Under the pieces are notes generated by a model. It saw only the letters and a program-made list of their open reading frames with translations. It was not told where the DNA came from and ran no database searches. Of a stretch of 42,082 bases of DNA, positions 31,939-40,496 are shown piece by piece. The position numbers and the translations under genes are program-made. The stretch comes from Gammaproteobacteria bacterium (GTDB lineage Bacteria; Pseudomonadota; Gammaproteobacteria; Thiohalomonadales; Thiohalomonadaceae): positions 1-42,082 of the forward strand of contig JALOAT010000035.1 of NCBI GenBank assembly GCA_023228645.1, read 5' to 3'. Every line of letters begins with the position of its first letter. The stretch's first letter is position 1.

Positions 31939-33471
31939 ATGACGGAAGCAATGCGGATTTCACTAAGGGGGCGGGCCGGCCACGTGGGTGTGCTGTGCCT
32001 GGCGGTAATGCTCAGCGCCTGCGGCGGTAGCGAGGACGACACCGCGCCGGCCGCTGGTATCAGGATCAGCTCGGCGGCAGACATCGCCCAGACCTCGGCG
32101 GACGATTACAACGACAACATCAACGGGGTTATCACCGGGGCGACGCTGAAGCGCTGGAAGGATGACTGGATCAATGAGCGCCCTGCGGGGATTACCGGGA
32201 AGCTGGTGATTCTCCAGGTTTCCGATGGTTCAAGTCCGGCAAACCCCCCTCCCGATCCGAATCCGACGCTCTACGTCAAACCGAACGGGACCAATGTTGT
32301 GACCTATCTCGCGCCATCCGCTGAGTGGGTTCAGACGCGCTCCAACGGCGTCATCACTACCCAAAGCATGGTGTTGGATGGCCCCGGCGTCGATGCTCTG
32401 TTGAAGAAGTACAGCATCGATCCTACCAAGGACATGATCGTGTGTGCGCAGGGCTGGGGATCTCCCGGCAACGCAATGGCCCAGGGACGCTGCTGGTACA
32501 CCTTGCGTTACTGGGGCGTGGACGCCGCCCACCTTGCGCTCCTGAACGGCGGCAACAATTGGCTCACGACTGGTCCGGATATGAATGCCGCTGATTTCAC
32601 CGACAAACCCAGCACACCGCCGAATAACGGCACGTTCAGCGTCAGAGCGCTGACGACGGATAACACCGTGCTGCAAGCCACATTGCAAGACATGCTCGCA
32701 GTGGTGCCGTCGAGCGATGCCAATGAATTGGGCGATGGCGTGTTCATCTGGGATGCGCGCAACCTTGGCCAGTACAGCGCGGGTGAGATGCTGGAAATCG
32801 GTGAGGATACTGATCCGATCACGTCGGGCACTCAGGCGTGCGCGACCACGACCTGCGATCCTGCCGCCAATCCAAACTACAGCTACATGGTCTCGTTCCA
32901 GAACGCCGGTTCGCGCCAAGGCCATCCGTGGGGTGCGCTTCAACTGCAATTCACGAGGCTGCTTGATGCAACCAGTGGCTTCAGTTATCGCCCCAAGAGC
33001 GTCTTGCAGGGCTACCTCGACGGCGATGTGGATGCGAATGGCATCGGATTCATGGACGCCAGCTATCAGCCGGTGGGCGCGGCCCGTGCGTATCAACCCG
33101 GCGATACGATCTACACGTACTGCGAGACCACCATGCGCGCCATGATCACCGGCATCGCCAGCGGTGTGATCCTGGGCAAGCCGACGCGGTTTTATGACGG
33201 CGCGATGGTGGAATGGAACTCGTTGTCCCATCTCCAGGACGCCACCGGCAATTTCATCCTGCCCGTGGACTCGACCTGGCGCACCGATAACCGCTCGTAC
33301 TACCAGCCGGCGGTCAACCCGCTGAACGTAGCAACCCGCAACATCAACGATGCCTACGCCCGCAGCGCCGACGCCATCGTTCGAGAGGATCGCCTGTACA
33401 AGCTCGGCGGAGCCGATAGCGGCGCGGGAGGCGGTGGCGCCGCACTGCCCGCCAACCCGTGCGGTGGTTGA
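31939..33471 (+). CDS. Tandem-rhodanese lipoprotein (sulfurtransferase)
   Basis: The product has 510 residues. The signal ends L-S-A-C28, followed by GGSEDD, so it is an anchored lipoprotein, probably in the outer membrane. Two rhodanese-like units are visible. One has C169 in MIVCAQGWGSPGNAMAQGRCWYTLRYWGVD. The second has C395 in YTYCETTMRAMITGIASGV, close to the catalytic C-x5-R/A loop of rhodaneses. VFIWDARN in the middle marks the start of the second unit. Large insertions make it longer than normal tandem rhodaneses (~280). A rhodanese lipoprotein next to a porin and multiheme cytochromes recalls Geobacter ExtH in extHIJKL, a set linked to selenite and tellurite reduction. Here TusA and YeeE are added. 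Confidence 0.88.
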   Translation: MTEAMRISLRGRAGHVGVLCLAVMLSACGGSEDDTAPAAGIRISSAADIAQTSADDYNDNINGVITGATLKRWKDDWINERPAGITGKLVILQVSDGSSPANPPPDPNPTLYVKPNGTNVVTYLAPSAEWVQTRSNGVITTQSMVLDGPGVDALLKKYSIDPTKDMIVCAQGWGSPGNAMAQGRCWYTLRYWGVDAAHLALLNGGNNWLTTGPDMNAADFTDKPSTPPNNGTFSVRALTTDNTVLQATLQDMLAVVPSSDANELGDGVFIWDARNLGQYSAGEMLEIGEDTDPITSGTQACATTTCDPAANPNYSYMVSFQNAGSRQGHPWGALQLQFTRLLDATSGFSYRPKSVLQGYLDGDVDANGIGFMDASYQPVGAARAYQPGDTIYTYCETTMRAMITGIASGVILGKPTRFYDGAMVEWNSLSHLQDATGNFILPVDSTWRTDNRSYYQPAVNPLNVATRNINDAYARSADAIVREDRLYKLGGADSGAGGGGAALPANPCGG

Positions 33472-33514
33472 CGAGCGGGTGGGCTGCCGTTGCGGCGGCC
33501 CACCGTGGCCCGTG

Positions 33515-34795
33515 ATGAAGCGAGCATTGATCGGCATGGTGGTGGCAGTGGCCCTGGCAGTGTTTGCCTGGCAGGCATGGCTCGGCCGCGCCACCGCCAT
33601 CGCGCCGATGGAGGAGGACCCGTTGGAGACCTTCCTTAACAATCACTGGAATCATCCTCTGCCGCCCCAGGGCACGCCCAGGCCCGAGGCTTCGGCACTG
33701 GAATCCTCCCTGGGTGCACAGGCTTGCGGACAATGTCACACCGAGCAGTGGGAGGCGTGGCGCACCAGTCTGCACAGCCAGGCCATGGGTCCGGGCATCC
33801 ACTGGCAACTGCGCCTCATGGACCAGGCGCAGGGCAATCGCTGCCTGCGCTGCCATGCGCCGCTCGCCGAACAAAAGGCGCTGGTTGCGCTCGAACACGG
33901 CTGGTCGGCCGTACCCACGCAGCCGCGTCCGGAGTACATCCCGGCAGATCTGCACCAGCAGGGCGTTGCCTGCGCCGTGTGCCATGTGCGCGACCACGAA
34001 CGCCTCGGGCCGCCCGCGCGTCCCGAAAGCCGCCTCGAAGGCACCGCACACCAGGGGTTCACCGCGCACGACGCCTTTGCGGACAGCCGTTTCTGCGCGA
34101 CCTGTCACCAGTTTCCGGAGGACGGCCCGCGGCTTGCCGGCAAGTTGCAGGAAGACACGTTTGCGCAATGGCAGGCGAGCACCTTCGCCGGGCTGAAGTC
34201 TTGCCAGCAATGCCACATGCCGGATCGGCGGCACCTGTTCCGTGGCATACACGACCCGGCCACGGTGCGCGAGGCGGTGAAACTGGAGCTGGCGACGTTT
34301 CGTGAAAACGGACGCGGCGCCGTGCGCGTGACCGTGAGCAACGTGGGCGCGGGCCACCATTTCCCCACCTACATGGTGCCCAAGGTGTACGTGCGCCTGA
34401 ACCTGCACGGGCCAAACGGCGAGATCCGCCTGTTGGGCGAGGAAGTGATCGGCTGGGGTGCCGACGTGGGTATCACCCGCGAATGGTTCGACACACGCAT
34501 CCCCGCCGGCGGCCGCTTCGAATTCGAGCGCAGCTTTCCCTTGCCCGAGGCGAGCGGCTGGCGGGTTTCCGCACGCCTCGACGTGGCGCCGCGCGAGCAC
34601 TACGAACGCGTGTTCGCCCACAGCCTGCAACAGGCCGGCCGCATGGATGCGGAGACCGTGGCCGACCTGCGCCGCGCCCTTGATGAGGCCCGGCGGACGC
34701 GCTTCGAGGCCATGAGCGTCAGCCGTTCGCTGGATGCGTTACTGGCTGCGCACAACCAGGCGGCCGCGGCGAGGTGCGCCCATGAGGATTGTTGA
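33515..34795 (+). CDS. Pentaheme cytochrome c, inner-membrane anchored or exported
   Basis: The product has 426 residues from ATG 33515; the longer frame overlaps the rhodanese gene in another reading. Residues 7-24 are a hydrophobic signal or anchor. Five CXXCH motifs are at 71-75, 110-114, 153-157, 194-198 and 230-234 (CGQCH, CLRCH, CAVCH, CATCH, CQQCH), as in the cytochrome c554-like multiheme family. Residues about 250-380 form a heme-free beta-rich domain (RGAVRVTVSNVGAGHHFPTY). It probably moves electrons across the periplasm, to or from the neighbouring 3-heme protein and porin. It overlaps the next small gene by 14 bases. Confidence 0.9.
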   Translation: MKRALIGMVVAVALAVFAWQAWLGRATAIAPMEEDPLETFLNNHWNHPLPPQGTPRPEASALESSLGAQACGQCHTEQWEAWRTSLHSQAMGPGIHWQLRLMDQAQGNRCLRCHAPLAEQKALVALEHGWSAVPTQPRPEYIPADLHQQGVACAVCHVRDHERLGPPARPESRLEGTAHQGFTAHDAFADSRFCATCHQFPEDGPRLAGKLQEDTFAQWQASTFAGLKSCQQCHMPDRRHLFRGIHDPATVREAVKLELATFRENGRGAVRVTVSNVGAGHHFPTYMVPKVYVRLNLHGPNGEIRLLGEEVIGWGADVGITREWFDTRIPAGGRFEFERSFPLPEASGWRVSARLDVAPREHYERVFAHSLQQAGRMDAETVADLRRALDEARRTRFEAMSVSRSLDALLAAHNQAAAARCAHEDC

Positions 34796-35027
34796 AGGAA
34801 CAGTGTTGATGGTGCTGCTGCTTTCGACACCGCTGGCCTTCGCTCAGGCCGACAGGCCGGCCAACGAGCCCCGTCTCAAGTTCCGCAGCGGGCCGCTGTG
34901 CATGTGCAATGACGGGCTCGACGAACGCGCGATCCGCGAAGCGGAACAACGCAGCAAACAAAACGAATGGGAGCGGGCCACGCCCGCTCCGAAATCGTCG
35001 CAACGAGAAACCACCAGAGGAGAATGA
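34782..35027 (+). CDS. Small exported protein with CxC motif
   Basis: The product has 81 residues from ATG 34782. A later in-frame ATG at 34809 is preceded by GAAGGA and would also keep the signal. Residues about 1-22 are a signal peptide (TVLMVLLLSTPLAFA). The mature part is ~58 residues and hydrophilic, with a single LCMCNDG motif near residue 40 and an acidic/basic tail. I do not recognise a family. The CxC pair could bind metal or carry a persulfide. It overlaps the pentaheme gene and is two bases from the triheme gene start, so it is firmly in the conduit operon. Confidence 0.7.
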   Translation: MRIVEGTVLMVLLLSTPLAFAQADRPANEPRLKFRSGPLCMCNDGLDERAIREAEQRSKQNEWERATPAPKSSQRETTRGE

Positions 35028-35028
35028 T

Positions 35029-35538
35029 ATGGGAGCCTTCACGTACTTGGGGCGTACTTTGCGCAATACGAGTCTCGCAGTGCTGACGCTGGCGATCGTG
35101 GGCGTCGGCGTCGCGGTGGTCGAATCCCTGCCCACGTCCACGGCTCACGAGGCGGCCATCGATAGCCGCGGCGATGGTTGGGGTGCCGAAAGCCTCGCCG
35201 AGGTTCACGAAGGCATCAGCGGTTTTTCTCTGATAGGCGTGGCGAATGCCTGTGGCCTGGGTGCGTCGAGCTGCTTCAAATGCCACAACGGCAGCCGCGC
35301 GGACGCACCCAAGGAAGATCCGGCCACTGCGCCCTGGCACGCCGAACATCGCACGGTCAACAACTCCTGCGCCGGTTGCCATAACGGAAACCCGCGCATC
35401 ATCCGCAAGGAAATGGCGCATAACAAGCTAATTGCCAATCCGCGCGAGCACATCGAACAAAGCTGCGCCAGCTGTCATTCGGCTGATGCCGAGACCAAGT
35501 TGACCCGCTACCTGAGCGTCATGGGGGGAGGTAAGTAG
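35029..35538 (+). CDS. Triheme cytochrome c
   Basis: The product has 169 residues with AGAGGAG before ATG 35029. Residues 13-32 are a hydrophobic signal or anchor. Three CXXCH motifs occur at 82-86, 114-118 and 146-150 (CFKCH, CAGCH, CASCH). Extra His residues (104, 107, 131, 141) can serve as sixth ligands. An additional Cys75 lies just before the first heme. The size fits a small periplasmic or porin-embedded electron carrier. It is immediately followed by the porin gene, one base between stop and ATG. Confidence 0.9.
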   Translation: MGAFTYLGRTLRNTSLAVLTLAIVGVGVAVVESLPTSTAHEAAIDSRGDGWGAESLAEVHEGISGFSLIGVANACGLGASSCFKCHNGSRADAPKEDPATAPWHAEHRTVNNSCAGCHNGNPRIIRKEMAHNKLIANPREHIEQSCASCHSADAETKLTRYLSVMGGGK

Positions 35539-35539
35539 T

Positions 35540-36700
35540 ATGGATGCCATTACAAACAAGACACGCCGCCTGCTTGCAGGCGTGCTCATCGTGGGGCTGC
35601 CCGGCGTTGGCGCGGCAGGGCCTTCGATTCAATTCGGTGAAGAAGGGTATATCTCCCTGAACTACGCCGTACAGATGTGGTTGCAACAACAGGACTTCAC
35701 CTCTGCAAACGATTCGGGCGATCAGACCGACTTCTTCTTGCGCCGCAACCGTCTCACGTTCACCGGGCAGTACAACGACTACCTGGGCTTCTATGCGCAA
35801 CTGGAGGCTGGCAGCGACAGCAAGGATGGCAACGACGACCGTGAGGTGTTCTATCGTGATGCCTACGTCACGCTCGACTATTCGGACACCCTGCGCGTCA
35901 TTGCCGGACGGTTCAAGAACACCTTTTCGCGCGAAAACCTCGAGGCCTGCCTGGAGCCCCTTACTCTGGATCGCAGTGACATTTCCTTCACGCCCTTTGC
36001 CGGGAGCCGCGATACCGGTGTGGCATTGTGGGGCAATCTTGCCGATGGCGCCCTTCAGTATCGACTCATGGCTGCGGACGGCCGTGAAGGTGACGAGGTG
36101 GCCAAGGACTCTCCGCGCCTGACCGCCCGTTTACACTGGAGCCCCCTGGATCCGGAGTACGACTACGGCTACCGGGGCACCTACCTGGGGACTCAGACGG
36201 TGTTTACCATCGGTGTCGCGTACGATACCCAGGCCGATGTCGCCTACGCCGATGCCGCCATGCAGCAGGACGCACAAGACTACGAGGCGACCACCGCTGA
36301 CATGTTCTTCGAATACCCCACCTCCGCCGGTACCTTCACCGCGTCCGCGGCCATCTTCGATTACAGCGTCGGCGATGCGATCAACGGCAATCCGGACGGT
36401 GCGTTGCCACAGAACACCGAGCTCGATGGGTATTACGCGAAAGTGGGTTACCTGCTGCCCAACAAGGTGGGGGCGGGCCGCCTGCAGTTTTTTGCCCGCT
36501 ATGACGAGGCTGAGTACAATCTGAACAGCGGGCTGCTCGACAATACCCGAACGGGCGCTGGATTCAACTACTACCTGGATGGCCAGAAGCTGAAGTTCAC
36601 GGGAGAGTACATGACCGTGGATTTCGACAGGGACCATCCAACCAACGTATCCTTGCGCGACTACGACCAGTTTACGCTTGGCTTTCAAATGATTTTCTAA
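35540..36700 (+). CDS. Outer-membrane beta-barrel porin (OprP/ExtI-like)
   Basis: The product has 386 residues. The ribosome binding site GGGGGAGG overlaps the end of the triheme gene. The signal peptide covers about residues 1-26. The mature protein has alternating amphipathic strands, with FFLRRNRLTFTGQYNDYLGFYAQLEAGSD and RVIAGRFKNTFSRENL typical of phosphate/anion-selective OprO/OprP porins. It ends with FTLGFQMIF, the terminal Phe signal for BAM assembly. Together with multiheme cytochromes it could form a porin-cytochrome conduit or an entry pore for an oxyanion. Both are inference. A GC-rich stem-loop follows at 36707-36734. Confidence 0.9.
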   Translation: MDAITNKTRRLLAGVLIVGLPGVGAAGPSIQFGEEGYISLNYAVQMWLQQQDFTSANDSGDQTDFFLRRNRLTFTGQYNDYLGFYAQLEAGSDSKDGNDDREVFYRDAYVTLDYSDTLRVIAGRFKNTFSRENLEACLEPLTLDRSDISFTPFAGSRDTGVALWGNLADGALQYRLMAADGREGDEVAKDSPRLTARLHWSPLDPEYDYGYRGTYLGTQTVFTIGVAYDTQADVAYADAAMQQDAQDYEATTADMFFEYPTSAGTFTASAAIFDYSVGDAINGNPDGALPQNTELDGYYAKVGYLLPNKVGAGRLQFFARYDEAEYNLNSGLLDNTRTGAGFNYYLDGQKLKFTGEYMTVDFDRDHPTNVSLRDYDQFTLGFQMIF

Positions 36701-36706
36701 TCACAT

Positions 36707-36734
36707 GGCCGGGGCTCCCGCAACAGCCCCGGCC
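36707..36734 (+). terminator. Stem-loop between porin and two-component genes
   Basis: GGCCGGGGCT (36707-36716), an 8-base loop, AGCCCCGGCC (36725-36734): a perfect 10-bp stem seven bases after the porin stop. No T-run follows, so it may be a partial terminator or an mRNA-stabilising end that lowers expression of the regulators relative to the conduit. Confidence 0.55.
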
Positions 36735-36763
36735 CGCTTGCACTCGGGGGGGGACGCAGGCGC

Positions 36764-38227
36764 ATGCTGGCTGACGCAACGAATCCGTTCCGGCGTGAAC
36801 GGCGCTTTTTAGCCGTTATCGCCGTCGGCCTCCTGTGTATCGTGTTGTTTGTCGTCAGGGACGATGGCTTTCTCTTCCTCGCGGCACTTTTCACCTCGTC
36901 TTTGATGGCCCTGCTCTTGGCAGGGCTATTTTTTTATCGCCAGCGGTCGGCCTTGCACCGTCTGCGCGAGAGCATTCAGCGTGCGCAGGAAGGGTTGCTC
37001 GAACCGGTGATGCTGCTGCCTACCAGCGATCCGCAGTTGCGCCAGGTGACTGTGGAATACAACCGGATGATCGTCATTCTCCACAAGATGTTTTCCACGG
37101 TGGAGGAGTGCCAGGCCCGGGTACTTGGCGAGCGCAACAAGATCGACGCCATTCTTCAGAGCCTGCCCGGCGCACTATTGCATATTGCAGATGACCTGCA
37201 GATCTCGGGCGTCAACAAGACAGCAGAAGAGTTGTTTGGCCTTCCCCAGGGCCAGCTGCTGGGCAAGAACCTGTTCCACCTGCTCACCTTGAATGAGACC
37301 GACCGTGAAGTCCTACGTGATGCGTTTCTTTACAAGCACCCGCTCCGCAATCAGGAAATAACGGTGCCCCTGAAAGGCGCTGCGCATTGGTTGAGCATGA
37401 ATCTGGCCTTCTTGAACGAGCGCGAGACGGACATGGGCGCAGTCATTACTGTCCAGGACATTACCGAATACCGCCAATTGCAGGACAGCGTGGCCATACG
37501 CGAGAAACTGGTGGCCATGGGGCAGCTTGCCGCCGGCGTCGCCCACGAACTCAATACGCCGTTGGGCAACATCCTGGGTTATTCGCAGCTCCTCCGCGAA
37601 GCCGCCGGCACCGATGAAAAGCTTATTCGCTATGCCAGTGTTGTCGGCGACGAGACAAAGCGTTGTTCACGCATCGTCCACGATTTGCTCAATTACGCTC
37701 GCCGCGATCCGTGCAGCGGGGAAACGTGCGATATCACCCAGTTCATCCGGGAACTCATCGACACGTTCATCACGTGCCGGCTCAAGCGTTACAGCATCCG
37801 CGTGGAACTCGATTTGCCGCCCGGCGAATTGCTGCTTGAAGGCGGCTGCGGCCAGTTGGATATCGTGCTGACCAATCTGATTCTCAACGCGATTCAGGCA
37901 CTGGCCGGCGTCGACGAACCGCGCATCCGCTTGGCTGCCCGTGACGATGGCAACGGCTTCGTCACCGTCGTAGTGGAAGACAACGGCCCGGGCATCGCTG
38001 CGGAACTTCGCAGCCGCATCTTCGATCCGTTCTTTACCACCAAGGAAGTCGGCGAGGGCAGCGGGTTGGGACTTTCCATTTGCCAGGCCATGATGGTGCG
38101 CCACGGCGGTTATGTGCGTTATGACTCGGATTTCAGCGGCGGCGCGCGCTTCGTCCTGCGCCTGCCGGGCGTGAATCCAGGGAGAGTGGTGCATGAATGC
38201 AGTGATGCCTGCGACGCGCGCGCGTGA
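36764..38227 (+). CDS. PAS-domain sensor histidine kinase
   Basis: The product has 487 residues. Two membrane helices lie at about 14-31 and 35-58, with only a few residues between, so sensing is probably in the membrane or cytoplasm. A HAMP-like linker leads to a PAS domain at about 125-245 (AILQSLPGALLHIADDLQISGVNKTAEELFG). HisKA has H261 in GVAHELNTPLGNILGYSQLL. HATPase_c has NLILNAIQAL, DNGPGI, FDPFFTTK and GSGLGLSI. The kinase type (NtrB/HupT-like) goes with sigma54 response regulators. It overlaps the regulator gene start by 35 bases. The signal is unknown. Regulation of the neighbouring sulfur and cytochrome genes is the simplest hypothesis. Confidence 0.93.
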   Translation: MLADATNPFRRERRFLAVIAVGLLCIVLFVVRDDGFLFLAALFTSSLMALLLAGLFFYRQRSALHRLRESIQRAQEGLLEPVMLLPTSDPQLRQVTVEYNRMIVILHKMFSTVEECQARVLGERNKIDAILQSLPGALLHIADDLQISGVNKTAEELFGLPQGQLLGKNLFHLLTLNETDREVLRDAFLYKHPLRNQEITVPLKGAAHWLSMNLAFLNERETDMGAVITVQDITEYRQLQDSVAIREKLVAMGQLAAGVAHELNTPLGNILGYSQLLREAAGTDEKLIRYASVVGDETKRCSRIVHDLLNYARRDPCSGETCDITQFIRELIDTFITCRLKRYSIRVELDLPPGELLLEGGCGQLDIVLTNLILNAIQALAGVDEPRIRLAARDDGNGFVTVVVEDNGPGIAAELRSRIFDPFFTTKEVGEGSGLGLSICQAMMVRHGGYVRYDSDFSGGARFVLRLPGVNPGRVVHECSDACDARA

Positions 38228-39590
38228 AGACCACGCCCGCCCGGTCGTCCTGATCACGGAAGACGATGAGAACATGCGCGGCCTCATCGCCAGTGTGCTT
38301 GAACCGCTGGGCGATCGGGCCGACGTGGTGTGCGCGCGGGATGGCGAAGAGGCGCTTGGCGTCCTGGAGCGGTGTGCGGTCGGTGTGGTCGTCACCGATC
38401 TGCGCATGCCCGGCCGGGGCGGCCTCGATGTGTTGAATGCCGCAAAGGCGCGCGAGCCGCTGATTCAAGTCGTGCTGATCACCGGCTATGCCACCGTGGA
38501 CTCCGCTATCGAGGCGTTCAAGAACGGGGTGTTCGACTACCTGCGCAAACCGTTTGAAAATGTGGAATTACGCTGCACGGTAGAGCGCGCACTTGAGCAC
38601 CACCTGCTTGGACGCGAGAACCGCCGCCTGCGCGCACGCAGCCGTATCTACGAGGAAGGCGGGCTCATCGGCCAGTCGCAGGCCATGGCTCGTGTGGAGG
38701 CGATTATCGCCGCCGCCGCCGACTATGACTGCAGCGTACTCATTAGCGGCGAGAGCGGCAGCGGAAAAGAAGTGGTGGCACGCCAGATTCACGCCAACAG
38801 CCCGCGGCGTGATCGCCCATTCGTGGCTATCAACTGCGCCGCCATCCCGGAACACCTCATTGAGAGCGAGCTGTTCGGCTATCGCAAGGGCGCCTTCACG
38901 GGCGCGGACCGCAATAAACCGGGGCTGTTTGACGTCGCCAACGGCGGTACGCTGTTTCTCGACGAGATCAACAATGCGACCCTCTCACTACAAGCCAAGC
39001 TGTTGCGCGTCCTCGAGGACGGCGGATTTTATCCCATGGGGGAAACGGAGCCGCATTATGTGGATGTGCGGGTTCTGGCAGCGAGTAACCGGTCCATGAC
39101 CGATATGATCGGGAGCGGCCACTTTCGGGAAGACCTTTACTACCGCCTCATGGTGATGGAAGTGGCCTTGCCCCCTTTGCGGGAGCGCCGCGAGGACATC
39201 CCGCTGTTGGCCTACTTTTTCGTCAACAAGTTCGCCGGACAATATCGGAAACAGGTGGGTGGACTGACCACCGAGGTGCTGGCCATGATGATGCGTTACG
39301 ACTGGCCCGGGAACGTGCGCGAGCTGGAGCACATGGTTCAGCGCATGGTCATCCTCTGCGAAACGGGGCAAATTGGTGTGGAATTGTTACCGCCACGCAT
39401 CAATGGCCCGAAAGGCGAAGTCCGGGTTGGCGCACATGTGCCGCTCCAGAGCCTCGAAGAACTGGAGACCTGGTTCATCCGGAAGATCCTCGGCGAGACC
39501 CAGGGGGATCGCAGCCTGGCTGCGGAAATCCTCGGCATCGACAAGTCCACCCTCTGGCGCAAGATCAAGCGCTACAACCTCGACGCGTGA
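38193..39590 (+). CDS. Sigma54-dependent response regulator (NtrC family)
   Basis: The product has 465 residues. The receiver domain spans about 17-130 with phospho-acceptor D69 (VVVTDLRMPG) and conserved Lys in LRKPF. The AAA+ domain has Walker A GESGSGKE at 186-193, the sigma54-contact loop GAFTGA at 233-238, Walker B GTLFLDEI and the arginine-finger region GHFREDLYYRL. The C-terminal Fis-type HTH is at about 438-462 (DRSLAAEILGIDKSTLWRKIKRY). All hallmarks are intact. The -24/-12 promoter and paired palindromes at 28849-28976 are the natural targets within this block. Confidence 0.96.
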   Translation: MNAVMPATRAREDHARPVVLITEDDENMRGLIASVLEPLGDRADVVCARDGEEALGVLERCAVGVVVTDLRMPGRGGLDVLNAAKAREPLIQVVLITGYATVDSAIEAFKNGVFDYLRKPFENVELRCTVERALEHHLLGRENRRLRARSRIYEEGGLIGQSQAMARVEAIIAAAADYDCSVLISGESGSGKEVVARQIHANSPRRDRPFVAINCAAIPEHLIESELFGYRKGAFTGADRNKPGLFDVANGGTLFLDEINNATLSLQAKLLRVLEDGGFYPMGETEPHYVDVRVLAASNRSMTDMIGSGHFREDLYYRLMVMEVALPPLRERREDIPLLAYFFVNKFAGQYRKQVGGLTTEVLAMMMRYDWPGNVRELEHMVQRMVILCETGQIGVELLPPRINGPKGEVRVGAHVPLQSLEELETWFIRKILGETQGDRSLAAEILGIDKSTLWRKIKRYNLDA

Positions 39591-39696
39591 GCCCGACGTT
39601 GCGTTTAGAACCGGAGCATCCCCCATTCCCCCAGAGCCTGCCGCCATGTGAGGCTGACGTTCCGCACGCCCCAGCGGCGAGACCTGGTCTCGGCAG

Positions 39697-40434
39697 CTAG
39701 TCGCGAAGCTGACCCGGGCGGTTTTCGACGGGGTTCACCGAAAGCACGGTAACCCGCTCGCCTTCGGTGCGCCAGCGCACGTTCAGGTCCAAAAGGTGCA
39801 TGCCATAGACACCTTCGGCATCGCCGCGGTAACCAGGCCGCGGGTCCTGGGCGATGACGGCGGTGATGAAGCGAGCGAGGCCGGGATGGCGCGTTTCGAG
39901 GGCGGCGCAGGCCGCGGCGGCGGCGTCGGAGAAGTGGATGGCCGCGAGCGGCTCGGGCGGGTTGTGGGCGTAGGCCCCGCGTGCCTCCGGGATGGCGTCC
40001 ACGTAAGGCAGATAGGGTTTGATGTCGAGCACGGGCGTGCCGTCGAGCAGGTCGACGCCGCGCAGGTGCAGCACCAGCTTGCCCTGTTCGCGGCCGTAGC
40101 CTTCCAGGGCCACCACGGACAGGCCAACGGGGTTGGGCCGGAACATGGAGCGTGTGGCGAACACTCCGACGCGGGTGTTGCCGCCGAGCCGCGGCGGTCG
40201 CACCGTGGGCTTCCAGGCGCCGGGCGGGATGGCGTGAAACGCGAAGATTAACCACAGGTGCGAGAACGCCTCGAGTCCGCGCAGGGCCTCTTCGCGATCA
40301 TAAGGCGGGAACAGTTCCAGGGTCGCGCGCGCCTCGGGTACCAGGCCGGGTTGGCGCGGGATGCCGAATTTTTCTTTGTAGGGCGAGTGAACGACGCCGA
40401 TGGCGGAAAGGTTGTAGCTTGAAGAATTCTTCAT
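39697..40434 (-). CDS. trmO: tRNA t6A37 methyltransferase TrmO (TsaA/YaeB family)
   Basis: The product has 245 residues from ATG 40434; an earlier ATG lies inside the divergent promoter. It begins with IGVVHSPYKEKFGIPRQPGL, the TsaA-like beta-barrel opening. Next come LRGLEAFSHLWLIFAFH and RVGVFATRSMFRPNPVGLS, the SAM-binding signature, then GVDLLDGTPVLDIKPYLPYVD. It methylates N6 of threonylcarbamoyl-A37 in tRNA-Thr. The length matches E. coli TrmO. It is convergent with the response regulator and divergent from the kinase-like gene. Confidence 0.95.
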   Translation of the reverse strand: MKNSSSYNLSAIGVVHSPYKEKFGIPRQPGLVPEARATLELFPPYDREEALRGLEAFSHLWLIFAFHAIPPGAWKPTVRPPRLGGNTRVGVFATRSMFRPNPVGLSVVALEGYGREQGKLVLHLRGVDLLDGTPVLDIKPYLPYVDAIPEARGAYAHNPPEPLAAIHFSDAAAAACAALETRHPGLARFITAVIAQDPRPGYRGDAEGVYGMHLLDLNVRWRTEGERVTVLSVNPVENRPGQLRD

Positions 40435-40496
40435 GGCTGGGCTTGACCGGCCTGTGGAACGCAGTATGGTTCCGCTAACGGTGCCGAGGTTCAAGC

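Noticed and set aside
32230..33642. 470-codon minus-strand frame opposite the rhodanese gene
   Set aside because: The sense strand has a lipobox and rhodanese loops. This frame shows only shadow composition.
33344..34630. 428-codon minus-strand frame opposite the pentaheme cytochrome
   Set aside because: Five CXXCH motifs on the plus strand identify the true coding strand.
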